From Halobacteriovoraceae bacterium (GTDB lineage: Bacteria > Bdellovibrionota > Bacteriovoracia > Bacteriovoracales > Bacteriovoracaceae): a DNA stretch of 64,000 nt. Location: the NCBI GenBank assembly GCA_002707495.1, contig PAMZ01000022.1, forward strand, positions 62,001 through 126,000, given 5' to 3'. Positions 1 to 7,269 of the stretch are shown one piece after another. Numbering within the stretch: the first letter of the stretch is position 1; every line of letters begins with the position of its first letter. The translations under genes and the position numbers were made by a program. The notes under the pieces are model-generated. The model was given only the letters and a program-made list of their open reading frames with translations. It searched no databases and was not told where the DNA came from.

Positions 1-183
1 GGTGAGCCTATTGAAGTTTCAAAGGACCTCTCGCCTGAAGCTCCCGATAAAGAGATAAGACCGCATGTATATAATATAGAAAAGATAATCAAACGAAATA
101 TTCACAATGGGTTACAGAGTAGAAGGAAATTTTTTGAATGGGTTCGAAATCCGATCAATATATTGATGAACAAGACGTTCTAA
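1..183 (+). CDS. C-terminal part of a probable lysophospholipid acyltransferase (5' end outside window)
   Basis: Frame 1 is open from the first base to a TAA at 181-183, giving the last 60 residues of a protein that starts outside the window. The tail begins GEPIEV and contains IHNGLQSRRKFF, resembling the C-terminal helix region of PlsC-type acyltransferases (G-x-P-I-x-V strand, then a helix ending in G-L-x-x-R). None of the catalytic motifs (HX4D, PEGTR) is visible, so the family call is an inference. The 46-base overlap with the next gene, and the habit of PlsC-like genes to sit beside epimerase-like genes, fit a two-gene unit. Confidence 0.5.
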   Translation, partial: GEPIEVSKDLSPEAPDKEIRPHVYNIEKIIKRNIHNGLQSRRKFFEWVRNPINILMNKTF

Positions 184-1124
184 AAACCGTATTAATCATT
201 GGGATTAGTGGAGGATTAGCTCAGCTACTGGCCAAGCTAATACTAAAAGAAAAGCCTCATTGGAAGGTCATAGGAGTGGACTCTAGGTCAACATCTAATG
301 TCTTCAAGCATAAAAATCTGACTTCACTGCGTATTCGTTTTTCCAGGGGAAGCTTTGAAAATTTATTTCGTGATCATAGTTTCGATTATGTTTATCATCT
401 GGCCCGGATTTCAAGTGCTACCGTATATAAAGATCTCACAAAAAGACTTGAGCTCAACGTGATGGGTACTAATCGTATTTTGGATTTATGCTATCGTTTT
501 GATGTGAAGAAGATCGTCGTACTGTCCACTTTTCACGTTTATGGGGCTTTAGATGATAATGGAATTTTTCTCAAAGAGGATGCACCCCTTCGAGCCTCAA
601 TTAAATACCCAGAATTAAGAGATGTGGTAGAGATGGATCAAGTTTGCTCCAATTGGATGTGGAAATATCAAAATGAAGTTGATTCTGTACTTTTACGGCC
701 TTGCAATATTATTGGGAGTCAAATCGCGAACACGACCTCTAAATTTCTCATGAGCCAATTTGCTTTAAGGCCAATCGACTACAACCCTGTTTTCCAATTT
801 ATTCATGAATTCGATATGGCGATGGTACTATTCAGAGCCCTTAACGATCTTCCAACGGGGATTTATAATGTCGCAACAGATGAGTTTATCCCACTTAGAA
901 AGGCTTTGGATACTATAGGCTCTAAAGGAATTCCTTTTCCCATAACGATTGCTTCTGCGTTAAATAAAATTTTAAAACTTTCTAATATGGAAGTTCCAGA
1001 GTATCTGATCGACTATCTGAAATTTTCTTGCTTGATTGATAATAGCCTACTCAAGGATCATCTAGGTGAAGATCCTTTTCGCTTTAATATAAAAGAGACT
1101 TTAAATCTTATTAGGCTTAATTAG
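138..1124 (+). CDS. NAD-dependent epimerase/dehydratase-like protein (extended SDR)
   Basis: A 328-residue Rossmann-fold protein. The nucleotide-binding loop GISGGLA lies near residue 22, after the first strand, and STFHVYG matches the SDR S-x-x-x-VYG active-site strand. The usual catalytic Y-x-x-x-K is not obvious: the corresponding stretch reads YPELRDVVEMDQ, so arginine stands where lysine is expected. It may therefore be a non-canonical or purely binding member. The start has AGAAGGA about 8 bases upstream but overlaps the preceding gene by 46 bases; no better downstream start exists. The substrate is unknown; proximity to an acyltransferase tail suggests envelope or lipid work. Confidence 0.75.
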   Translation: MGSKSDQYIDEQDVLKTVLIIGISGGLAQLLAKLILKEKPHWKVIGVDSRSTSNVFKHKNLTSLRIRFSRGSFENLFRDHSFDYVYHLARISSATVYKDLTKRLELNVMGTNRILDLCYRFDVKKIVVLSTFHVYGALDDNGIFLKEDAPLRASIKYPELRDVVEMDQVCSNWMWKYQNEVDSVLLRPCNIIGSQIANTTSKFLMSQFALRPIDYNPVFQFIHEFDMAMVLFRALNDLPTGIYNVATDEFIPLRKALDTIGSKGIPFPITIASALNKILKLSNMEVPEYLIDYLKFSCLIDNSLLKDHLGEDPFRFNIKETLNLIRLN

Positions 1125-1161
1125 TAGGCTCGAGTCTACTAACAATTGAGACTATTCTCAA

Positions 1162-1824
1162 TTATAATGAATAGTTGGATTGATCTACCTTGTTTGCTTC
1201 TAAATCTTTTGCAAGATTCTTTACTTGAGCATTAACAACTAAACAAAGCCTTTGTTCGTCTCCATGGTATTGAGTTACTTCATGCCATAAAAAGGAAGGA
1301 GCAATAACTAGTAATCCTCTTTTAGGACGAATTTTTTCCACTTTTGACCCTGCAAACCAATAGTTCTTCTGCCATCGAGGGTCGTAAAGCATTAGCTCTC
1401 CACCCTCGTCATCTTTAATTTCATTGAAATAAAAACAAGCAAAAGCATCATCTCCAAAATGAGTATGGCAACCTAACCTGTACCCCTTTTCCATCAAATT
1501 TATTTTACAGGAATCTATTACTGTATCTAAATAGAGACGTTCAGTATTTGTTTCGTCATAATCTTTTATATTTGAGTAAGCCAGCGATATAAATCCTTCT
1601 TTAATTTTGTTGACCAATTCATCCATTTCCGGACAATGCCCGTCAACAATTGCATCAAAGATAATATTCTCATTTCCATCTCTATATTCTTTATGATCGT
1701 TCCTGACGTCACTTTTGAACTTTAGATGTTGAGACAACAAATAATTTTCAATTTTGAGTAGTTTCTCATCACTTATGTCAAGTTGTTTGATAAATACATT
1801 AGTCGGGTATAACTCTTTAATCAT
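1162..1824 (-). CDS. 2-oxoglutarate/Fe(II) oxygenase-like protein
   Basis: 220 residues with the features of a double-stranded beta-helix Fe(II)/2OG dioxygenase. An HTHFGDD stretch puts H120, H122 and D125/D126 in the iron-binding region; GGELMLYDPR (141-150) resembles the following strand; WHEV supplies H181 and R192 is placed to bind 2-oxoglutarate. The family hydroxylates proteins, amino acids or small metabolites in the cytoplasm; this substrate cannot be read from the sequence. An AAGGA ribosome-binding site precedes the ATG. It is transcribed alone, convergent with the upstream epimerase-like gene. It could also be an inactive relative, since the exact iron triad is ambiguous. Confidence 0.65.
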   Translation of the reverse strand: MIKELYPTNVFIKQLDISDEKLLKIENYLLSQHLKFKSDVRNDHKEYRDGNENIIFDAIVDGHCPEMDELVNKIKEGFISLAYSNIKDYDETNTERLYLDTVIDSCKINLMEKGYRLGCHTHFGDDAFACFYFNEIKDDEGGELMLYDPRWQKNYWFAGSKVEKIRPKRGLLVIAPSFLWHEVTQYHGDEQRLCLVVNAQVKNLAKDLEANKVDQSNYSL

Positions 1825-1976
1825 TAGAATTCCTTCTCTTTATGGTGTCATATGTCGATGAAGTAGTAAAGAATAATCATAGCTAATGAATTTGGTCTTT
1901 TAAAACTTAATTTAAACTCTTGATGAGATCCAAATTATCCTAAAAATCAATGAAGATTAATTGGCAAAATCACTAC

Positions 1977-2831
1977 CTATCTAAAGAATATATTTAGTTT
2001 CTCAAAATCAGCGTTTGAATGACGCTCTGGTAATTGCTGATCCTCATCTCCCCAAACTCTGTTTACGAGTCTGCCCCTTAAGACAGCTGGTCTTTTCAAA
2101 AGTTCATCTGCCCAACGTGTAACACTTTTATATTCCTGAACCGATAAAAACTCTCCTGCGTCATAGAGCTTACCTTTTACAAGTGCTCCGTACCAAGGAA
2201 ATACTGCCATATCAGCGATCGTGTATTCTTCTCCCGCCAGGAATTGATTATCTTCTAAATGTCTATCAAGTACATCCAATTGTCTTTTCGTTTCCATAGT
2301 AAATCTATCGATAGGGTATTTAAATTTTTCGGGAGCGTAAGAGTAAAAATGTCCAAATCCTCCTCCAAGATAAGGAGCGCTTCCCATTTGCCAAAAAAGC
2401 CAATTCAATGTTTCAGCTCTATTGGCTGGGTCTTTGGGAAGAAACTTCCCAAACTTTTCAGCAAGATGGACTAGAATTGATCCTGACTCAAAGATTCGGA
2501 TTGGTTTATCTCCAGTATAATCCATGAGAGCAGGGATTTTAGAATTAGGATTAATGCCAACAAAGTCACTTCCAAATTGATCGCCTTTAGCGATATGAAT
2601 TAGCCAAGCATCATATTGCGCATCCTCAATTCCAAGTTCAATGAGTTCCTCAAACATTGTCGTAACTTTTACTCCGTTCGGTGTTGCCATGGAATAAAGT
2701 TGAAAGTTATGTTCCCCCCTTGGAAGTTCTTTTTTTTCCCTAGCTCCGGCAGTTGGTCTATTTATACTTGCAAACTCTCCTCCATTGCCTTCTTCCATTG
2801 TCCAAACTTTAGGTGGTGTATAATTCGTCAT
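1977..2831 (-). CDS. yghU: Glutathione S-transferase-like disulfide-bond oxidoreductase YghU
   Basis: 284 residues, close in length and sequence to E. coli YghU (288). Shared blocks include the N-terminal extension with INRP, LYSMATPNG, YDAWLIHI, NPNSKIPAL, FESGSILVHLAEKFG, GGGFGHFY and the C-terminal ERH tail. YghU is a cytoplasmic glutathione- or bis-glutathione-binding enzyme with disulfide reductase and organic peroxide activity. AAGGA lies before the ATG. It is divergent from the alcohol dehydrogenase gene across a 175-base intergenic region, so the two may share stress regulation. Identification is confident; the physiological substrate is not known. Confidence 0.93.
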   Translation of the reverse strand: MTNYTPPKVWTMEEGNGGEFASINRPTAGAREKKELPRGEHNFQLYSMATPNGVKVTTMFEELIELGIEDAQYDAWLIHIAKGDQFGSDFVGINPNSKIPALMDYTGDKPIRIFESGSILVHLAEKFGKFLPKDPANRAETLNWLFWQMGSAPYLGGGFGHFYSYAPEKFKYPIDRFTMETKRQLDVLDRHLEDNQFLAGEEYTIADMAVFPWYGALVKGKLYDAGEFLSVQEYKSVTRWADELLKRPAVLRGRLVNRVWGDEDQQLPERHSNADFEKLNIFFR

Positions 2832-3006
2832 TCGATTTCCTTTGGTAAAACCAAATTCTAGTTCATCCCATTGAGATGTAAAGTTTGTGCTAAGACTGCC
2901 TAAGTTTGCAGTGCAATACCTGTCTATTGAAAGTACATGACTACTTTTTTTTTAGCTTCTTATAAATAACGAAAAGAGTTAGACTTCTGCTCAAAAGGAG
3001 CTACTT

Positions 3007-4056
3007 ATGATTAAAACAATTGGATACGCAGCACATGAAGAGGGAGCAGAACTCGTTCCTTATCATTTTGAAAGACGAGATCTTCGTGCAAACGATGTTG
3101 CGATTGAAATTCTCTATGCTGGAATTTGCCATTCTGATTTACATACTATTAAAGGCGATTGGGGAAGCCAGCCTTACCCTCTCATTCCTGGCCATGAGAT
3201 TATTGGAAAAGTTATCGAAGTTGGAGCTGATGTAAAAGAATTCAAAGTCGATGATAAAGTTGGTGTCGGATGTATGGTGGACAGCTGCCAAAGCTGTGAT
3301 CAATGTGAAAGCCACGAAGAACAATTTTGTCGAGATGGTATGACACCCACCTACGGCGCAAAGGACAGGGTTGATAGCACGATCACTCAAGGGGGATACT
3401 CTAAACATATTATTGTGAGAGAAGAGTTTGTTCTTAAAGTCTCAGATAAACTTGATCTTTCCAAAGCGGCTCCTATTCTTTGTGCTGGAATCACAACTTA
3501 CACTCCACTCAAAAAATGGGGTGTAAAAAAAGGGACACGAGTCGGAGTCATTGGTCTGGGTGGACTCGGACATATGGCCGTGAAACTTGCAGCCGCAATG
3601 GGTGCCGAGGTAACAGTTATCAGCCGCTCCACCAAAAAAGAAGAGGAAGCTAAGGCTATAGGAGCGACGGGAATCTTGGCCTCACAAGATCTGGATGCTA
3701 TGAAGAAAGCCGCCAATAGTTTTGACTTCATTATTGATACTATTCCTGTAAAACATGACCTAAATATTTATACTCCACTACTAGATATCGATGGAACGTT
3801 AACGATTGTTGGCCAAATAGGTCCGGTCGAAGAACCTATAACTGCTCCTTTGGTTTTTGGAAGAAGAAGGGTGGCGGGATCCCTCATTGGGGGAATCAAA
3901 GAAACTCAAGAAGTATTAGACTTCTGCGCAGAACATAATATTCATCCTGTATGTGAGATTATCAATCCACAGGATGTAAATAAAGCTTGGGATACTCTTT
4001 TAACAGATAATCCCGCTCATCGTTTTGTTATGAATATGAGTAAGCTTGAGGCTTAA
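3007..4056 (+). CDS. yahK: Zinc-dependent NAD(P) alcohol/aldehyde dehydrogenase, YahK/cinnamyl-alcohol type
   Basis: 349 residues of the medium-chain dehydrogenase family. Catalytic zinc ligands C41 (ICHSDLH), H63 (PGHE) and C159 (LCAGITTY) are present, as are the four structural-zinc cysteines C94, C97, C100 and C108. The coenzyme loop is GLGGLG at 183-188. The sequence follows E. coli YahK along its length, including GVGCMVDSC and the GSLIGGI block. It reduces aldehydes to alcohols with NADPH, usually in detoxification. AAGGAG lies 6 bases before the ATG. A GC-rich hairpin follows the stop codon. Pairing with divergent yghU suggests an electrophile or peroxide stress module (inference). Confidence 0.9.
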   Translation: MIKTIGYAAHEEGAELVPYHFERRDLRANDVAIEILYAGICHSDLHTIKGDWGSQPYPLIPGHEIIGKVIEVGADVKEFKVDDKVGVGCMVDSCQSCDQCESHEEQFCRDGMTPTYGAKDRVDSTITQGGYSKHIIVREEFVLKVSDKLDLSKAAPILCAGITTYTPLKKWGVKKGTRVGVIGLGGLGHMAVKLAAAMGAEVTVISRSTKKEEEAKAIGATGILASQDLDAMKKAANSFDFIIDTIPVKHDLNIYTPLLDIDGTLTIVGQIGPVEEPITAPLVFGRRRVAGSLIGGIKETQEVLDFCAEHNIHPVCEIINPQDVNKAWDTLLTDNPAHRFVMNMSKLEA

Positions 4057-4065
4057 GAAATTTAA

Positions 4066-4087
4066 GGGCGTGTTTTTAAATACGCCC
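4066..4087 (+). terminator. Hairpin after the alcohol dehydrogenase gene
   Basis: GGGCGT and ACGCCC form a 6-bp GC stem with a 10-base AT loop, ten bases after the stop codon. The following tract is pyrimidine-rich rather than pure T, so termination strength is uncertain. Confidence 0.55.
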
Positions 4088-4125
4088 CCTTTCCTTTCAT
4101 TATCGCACTGTTTAATTTTTTCAAA

Positions 4126-4154
4126 TTGACGATAATCAACGCGCCGTTTATGAT
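4126..4154 (+). promoter_or_regulatory. Sigma70-type promoter of the host tRNA-Leu(CAA) gene
   Basis: TTGACG (4126-4131) and TATGAT (4149-4154) are separated by exactly 17 bases, 15 bases upstream of the tRNA 5' half. The tRNA-Asp gene in this window has the same arrangement (TTGACG-17-TATATT). Because an element has inserted downstream, this promoter now reads first through the broken tRNA half and then into the element's own tRNA-Leu at 4258. Confidence 0.8.
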
Positions 4155-4169
4155 GGCAGACTGTCACTA

Positions 4170-4209
4170 GGCTCGGTGGTGGAATGGTAGACACAGCGGA
4201 TTCAAAATC
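4170..4209 (+). pseudogene. 5' half of the host tRNA-Leu(CAA) gene, cut by element insertion
   Basis: Bases 4170-4176 (GGCTCGG) are the 5' acceptor strand, followed by a D-arm with a GTG/CAC stem and the 5' side of the anticodon arm with loop TTCAAAA (anticodon CAA). The tRNA stops being tRNA-like after 4209. The missing part, ending in CCGAGCC-A-CCA, is found 8.8 kb away at 13013-13058 and pairs perfectly with this acceptor strand. Joined at the shared core, the halves give an 86-nt class II tRNA-Leu with discriminator A. Confidence 0.9.
4195..4209 (+). repeat. attL core of the integrative element
   Basis: The 15-bp sequence AGCGGATTCAAAATC lies here and again, identically, at 12998-13012. 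It covers the 5' side of the anticodon stem and the anticodon loop of tRNA-Leu(CAA). Sequences diverge on both sides: tRNA to the left, element to the right. This is what recombination by a tyrosine recombinase inside a tRNA gene leaves behind. Confidence 0.88.
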
Positions 4210-4257
4210 GGCAGAAAAAGGAGAATTTGATATATAGAAATTAACAATATTTTATGT

Positions 4258-4583
4258 GCCTCTGTGACGGAATTGGTAAATGTTTGCCCCTTCAGACAGA
4301 GATGTCTGAAATGAAGAGTGTAAATTGCGGGGAAGCCCTAACATGAAAGATGAGGGTAATCCGCAGCCAAGCCCAAGAGTAATCGAGGGAAGGTTCAGAG
4401 ACTATAATCACTCCATCCTACTAGAAATAGGCTTATTTTCAGAGGATGATGGGATAGTCCAGACTACAACAGCCAAGTTTTAAATGGGCTGGTCAGGGAA
4501 ACCTGAAGTGGTATCGAGACGTAGTGGATTCAAAATCCACCGCCTTCACGGGCGTGGGAGTTCGAGTCTCCCCGGAGGCACCA
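4258..4583 (+). tRNA. tRNA-Leu(CAA) carried by the element, interrupted by a group I intron in the D-loop
   Basis: Exon 1 is 4258-4277 and exon 2 is 4517-4583, CCA encoded. Spliced, they give an 87-nt class II tRNA. The acceptor GCCTCTG pairs with CGGAGGC (one G-U), the D-stem ACG pairs with CGT, the anticodon arm is GTGGA/TCCAC with loop TTCAAAA (anticodon CAA), the variable arm has a GCC/GGC stem, the T-arm is GGGAG/CTCCC, and the discriminator is A as expected for leucine. It differs from the split host tRNA at many positions and so is not a simple duplication. It has no strong promoter of its own; the host tRNA promoter at 4126-4154 lies about 100 bases upstream in the same orientation. 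Confidence 0.9.
4278..4516 (+). ncRNA. Group I self-splicing intron in the tRNA-Leu D-loop, no ORF
   Basis: The conserved core elements appear in order: P element around 4324-4338 (TTGCGGGGAAGCCC), Q at 4358-4368 (AATCCGCAGCC), R at 4393-4404 (GTTCAGAGACTA) and S around 4453-4460 (GATAGTCC). ACTAT and ATAGT form P7. P2 is a perfect 7-bp hairpin, TTCAGAC/GTCTGAA, at 4291-4310. P1 is GGT of the exon end paired with GCC at 4286-4288, placing the expected U-G wobble at the 5' splice site (U4277). The intron ends in G4516. At 239 nt without an ORF it resembles the compact tRNA introns of subgroup IC3. The splice sites are inferred from tRNA folding and the U-G/terminal-G rule. Confidence 0.9.
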
Positions 4584-4618
4584 TTTTTTTCTTTATATCA
4601 TTTTTCCTTTTTTTATTT

Positions 4619-4648
4619 TTGGTAGCTAGTTTTGCGAATTGGTAGCTA
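4619..4648. repeat. Pair of direct repeats near the left end, possible integrase arm sites
   Basis: TTGGTAGCTA occurs at 4619-4628 and again at 4639-4648, exactly 20 bases apart (about two helical turns), between the element tRNA and the integrase gene. Such short phased repeats near att sites are typical arm-type recombinase sites; this role is an inference. Confidence 0.4.
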
Positions 4649-4713
4649 TCTACTAGGTAAATTCTAAAGGTTTTTAGTCCTGCTTCCGATGAATTTAACA
4701 TCGGAGGTATCAA

Positions 4714-6102
4714 ATGGGCCGTCATAAGAAGGTCAAAAAGTCAGACATCAGTGCCATTGAGCGCTGGATCAAAAAACAAGTTGAAGCCAGAGAAAAAGCC
4801 AAGAAACGGGTTTGGGATGAGGAACGAGACACGGTTTGCCCTTGGAATGTTTATGATGAAATACAGACTAAGGACTCGGAGCCTGTAAAAGTCATCAAAA
4901 GAAACATCAAATTCAAATACAAGATCAAGAAGGAAGCCAAAGGACAGCCTAAGCAAACATGGCAGCGACTTCCAAAAAAATATTACAAGGACTATCTCCA
5001 CAGCAAAAGAGAGCTGGAAAATCTATGTATTTATCTCAATGGACTCGACCCAGCCGAGTATAGAGCCGGCATCAGATACAAAGTAATGACTGCTTATCTG
5101 CCCAACCGAGTCGTCCTCGATTTTATTGAAAGTACAAAAAGCGAATTTGCCAATGATCAAAAAAAGGACATAACCAATCGTCTTAATAACTTTGTAAGGT
5201 GTGGTCTTAACTGGTTTCAGGGAAAAACTTCAAAAGTCAACGAGTGGCCAAAGCTCCAAAAAAGATGGGGCGTTTGCCTACTCAATATGGCTGATAACAT
5301 TACCGAAGAAGAACGAATTTTTGAAGAAGGAACTCTTCGATCAAAAAACACCATCGATAGAGTCATATGGCTTATGAATAAATTTATGGAACACTTACAC
5401 CAAGAATACCCACACAGGTATTCAGCAATCAAATTTGATCCAATCTCTGCAAGCCAATTTAGACAGCTCGAAAAAAAGAGAAAGAATCAAAAAGATTATC
5501 GTGAACGTCGAGCCATTAACGAATTTCACTGGAAAAAAATTGTGAAAATTATTGATGAAGACCCTCAGTTAAAAATTCTTAAACTCTGTTGGGAATTTGG
5601 TCTACGAAGAAGTGAAGCCTTAGCCCTCACTGTTGATTCAATGCTCGAAGACAGTCTTTATATTGATAGACAGCTCGATGAACTTGGCTATGGCAAGTAC
5701 GACGAGCCGATAACTAAACCAACAAAAACTGGGAAAGCAAGGCACATCCCTTATACAGCTTCACAATCAAAAATGACTCCAGAAGATATTTATGATTTGA
5801 TCGCTTCAGCCGAGCCGATCCATCCTACAGAAGCCACCAAAAAATGGAGAGAGCTCTTAGATGAGAAAAACCTGGATTACATCATTCACGAAATGCGACA
5901 TAGCTTTGCCTACTCAATCGTTAACTCCGTCATCATAAATTCCAAAACAGGAGATGGATTCAGTCTTAAAGAGTGCATGGAAATACTTGGCCATGAATCT
6001 ATTGAAACAACAAACAAGTACATCAGGCATACAAAGGCGTATAGCAAAAATAAATTTAACATCGAAGAAGCGAGAAAGAAGCAGCTCAAACCAGTTAGTT
6101 AG
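4714..6102 (+). CDS. int: Tyrosine recombinase / integrase of the element
   Basis: 462 residues. The C-terminal catalytic domain shows the expected residues: R298 in GLRRSEAL, a lysine in the beta-hairpin region (K338/K341, KTGKARH), H392-x-x-R395 in IHEMRH, H427 in LGHES, and nucleophile Y436 in TTNKYIRH. The long basic, lysine-rich N-terminal half probably contains arm- and core-binding domains. GGAGG lies 6 bases before the ATG. It sits beside attL, as is usual for integrases of tRNA-inserted elements, and is the obvious enzyme for the 15-bp core. Recombination inside the anticodon arm is shared with several phage and ICE integrases. Confidence 0.93.
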   Translation: MGRHKKVKKSDISAIERWIKKQVEAREKAKKRVWDEERDTVCPWNVYDEIQTKDSEPVKVIKRNIKFKYKIKKEAKGQPKQTWQRLPKKYYKDYLHSKRELENLCIYLNGLDPAEYRAGIRYKVMTAYLPNRVVLDFIESTKSEFANDQKKDITNRLNNFVRCGLNWFQGKTSKVNEWPKLQKRWGVCLLNMADNITEEERIFEEGTLRSKNTIDRVIWLMNKFMEHLHQEYPHRYSAIKFDPISASQFRQLEKKRKNQKDYRERRAINEFHWKKIVKIIDEDPQLKILKLCWEFGLRRSEALALTVDSMLEDSLYIDRQLDELGYGKYDEPITKPTKTGKARHIPYTASQSKMTPEDIYDLIASAEPIHPTEATKKWRELLDEKNLDYIIHEMRHSFAYSIVNSVIINSKTGDGFSLKECMEILGHESIETTNKYIRHTKAYSKNKFNIEEARKKQLKPVS

Positions 6103-6183
6103 TCCTCAAAAATATTCTCTAAATTTCTAGGGTGTCCTTTGGTGAGCCCTAGACAATTTAGGGAATTTTCTTAGGAGGACAAA

Positions 6184-7209
6184 ATGAAAATTCAAAAAAA
6201 CTTAATCAATTTATTAACCATTCTACCCTTGCTGGCTCTTTTAGCTTGCAATGGTAAAAATTCAAATTCTGATATCCCCTTAGATGAGAGCCATCCACCT
6301 TGCATAGATTGTAATGAAAACGAAACTCCACCATTGGGTCAAAGAATCACTCGCACGACTCCATACACTTTCAATACCCTCTGGTATGATGAGTTTCCAG
6401 AAAGCGAGATAACAAGAGATGAAAGATATTTAGAAATCCCAAACTCTTTTGCTGCGGGAATGCACTTATCAGATGCCTTCACCCAGGCAATGAGCATCAA
6501 TGGAAGCTACTGCAACGACTTCACAGAATCATACTACTATGGATTTTCCGATGAACTATCTAATGACGGAGAATTATCAGTAATTCTTATCAGAATCACC
6601 GCCAACAACGTCGTGGTTCATAGGTTAAACACAAGCATTACATTTCCACCACTAAATGCAAATGCGACGATTACAGAAGTCAGTAATACAACTTACGACT
6701 GCACAAAAGGCATCTTATATGCTCCTGGAGATCCTAACTCTGGCAGTGCAAACGCAGATAGCTTTATAGCTCGAAATGACGATGTGGCCATTGGAAAACT
6801 CGACACCTACAGTTTTATCGCATTCTCAAGCTCTAGAATTAGAAACTCTATTTCTGGTCTCACTCAATCCTACCAAACTTACTTCAGAGAGGAATATAAA
6901 CCTCTAACGGGCTTTGGAAGAGAAATGCTAACTCTGCAAGAACCTTTAACAACAACCATGTACTACACCAAAGACGGAACAATCGAATCAAATTACACCA
7001 CGACCGAAGGTTTCTTCTCTCAGAATATTTCTGGAGATTCTGGTGGTAGAGTCTATATTTCACACGAAGGAATCACCGGAGAGAAACTATTCTTCACCCT
7101 TGTTGACGGCCTACAGGATCAACTTGGGAATCCTAAAAACTGCGTCCACGGAATTATCTCAGAGAATATGAGTACTCAAATAATTCATCAATACCTTGGG
7201 TGCAATTAA
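6184..7209 (+). CDS. Lipoprotein with serine-protease-like GDSGG motif, unknown function
   Basis: 341 residues. The signal peptide ends in the lipobox LALLAC with C22 as the lipidated cysteine, so it is an envelope lipoprotein. Residues 284-288 read GDSGG, the nucleophile motif of S1 (trypsin-like) proteases, and DVAIGKL at 200-206 resembles the D-x-A-L-x-K-L strand that carries the S1 catalytic Asp. No T-A-x-H-C histidine motif is evident, so it may be a degenerate protease or a coincidence. Cysteines at 40, 43, 110, 173 and near the C-terminus suggest disulfides. AGGAGG precedes the start. It lies just after int inside the mobile element and is followed by a strong terminator, so it is a single-gene cargo unit. 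No family recognised. Confidence 0.75.
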   Translation: MKIQKNLINLLTILPLLALLACNGKNSNSDIPLDESHPPCIDCNENETPPLGQRITRTTPYTFNTLWYDEFPESEITRDERYLEIPNSFAAGMHLSDAFTQAMSINGSYCNDFTESYYYGFSDELSNDGELSVILIRITANNVVVHRLNTSITFPPLNANATITEVSNTTYDCTKGILYAPGDPNSGSANADSFIARNDDVAIGKLDTYSFIAFSSSRIRNSISGLTQSYQTYFREEYKPLTGFGREMLTLQEPLTTTMYYTKDGTIESNYTTTEGFFSQNISGDSGGRVYISHEGITGEKLFFTLVDGLQDQLGNPKNCVHGIISENMSTQIIHQYLGCN

Positions 7210-7218
7210 CATCCACAC

Positions 7219-7254
7219 AAAAAGCCCCTGATCCTTAGGGTGAAGGGGCTTTTT
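7219..7254 (+). terminator. Rho-independent terminator after the lipoprotein gene
   Basis: AAAAAGCCCCT and AGGGGCTTTTT form an 11-bp perfect stem with a 14-base loop, followed by further T residues. It is nearly symmetric and could work in both directions. Confidence 0.88.
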
Positions 7255-7269
7255 ATTTTGGAGGTTCAA

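Noticed and set aside
2881-2940. Direct repeats resembling AAGTTTG in the yghU-alcohol dehydrogenase gap as an operator
   Set aside because: The copies are short and imperfect and have no clear promoter context, so I did not report them as a regulatory site.
4000-4194. Minus-strand 64-residue frame over the terminator and tRNA promoter
   Set aside because: It is antisense to the end of the alcohol dehydrogenase, the terminator and the tRNA half; no ribosome-binding site.
4278-4516. A group II intron or simple insertion in the tRNA instead of a group I intron
   Set aside because: There is no GUGYG 5' end, domain V or AY 3' end; the P/Q/R/S elements and U-G/terminal G fit group I.
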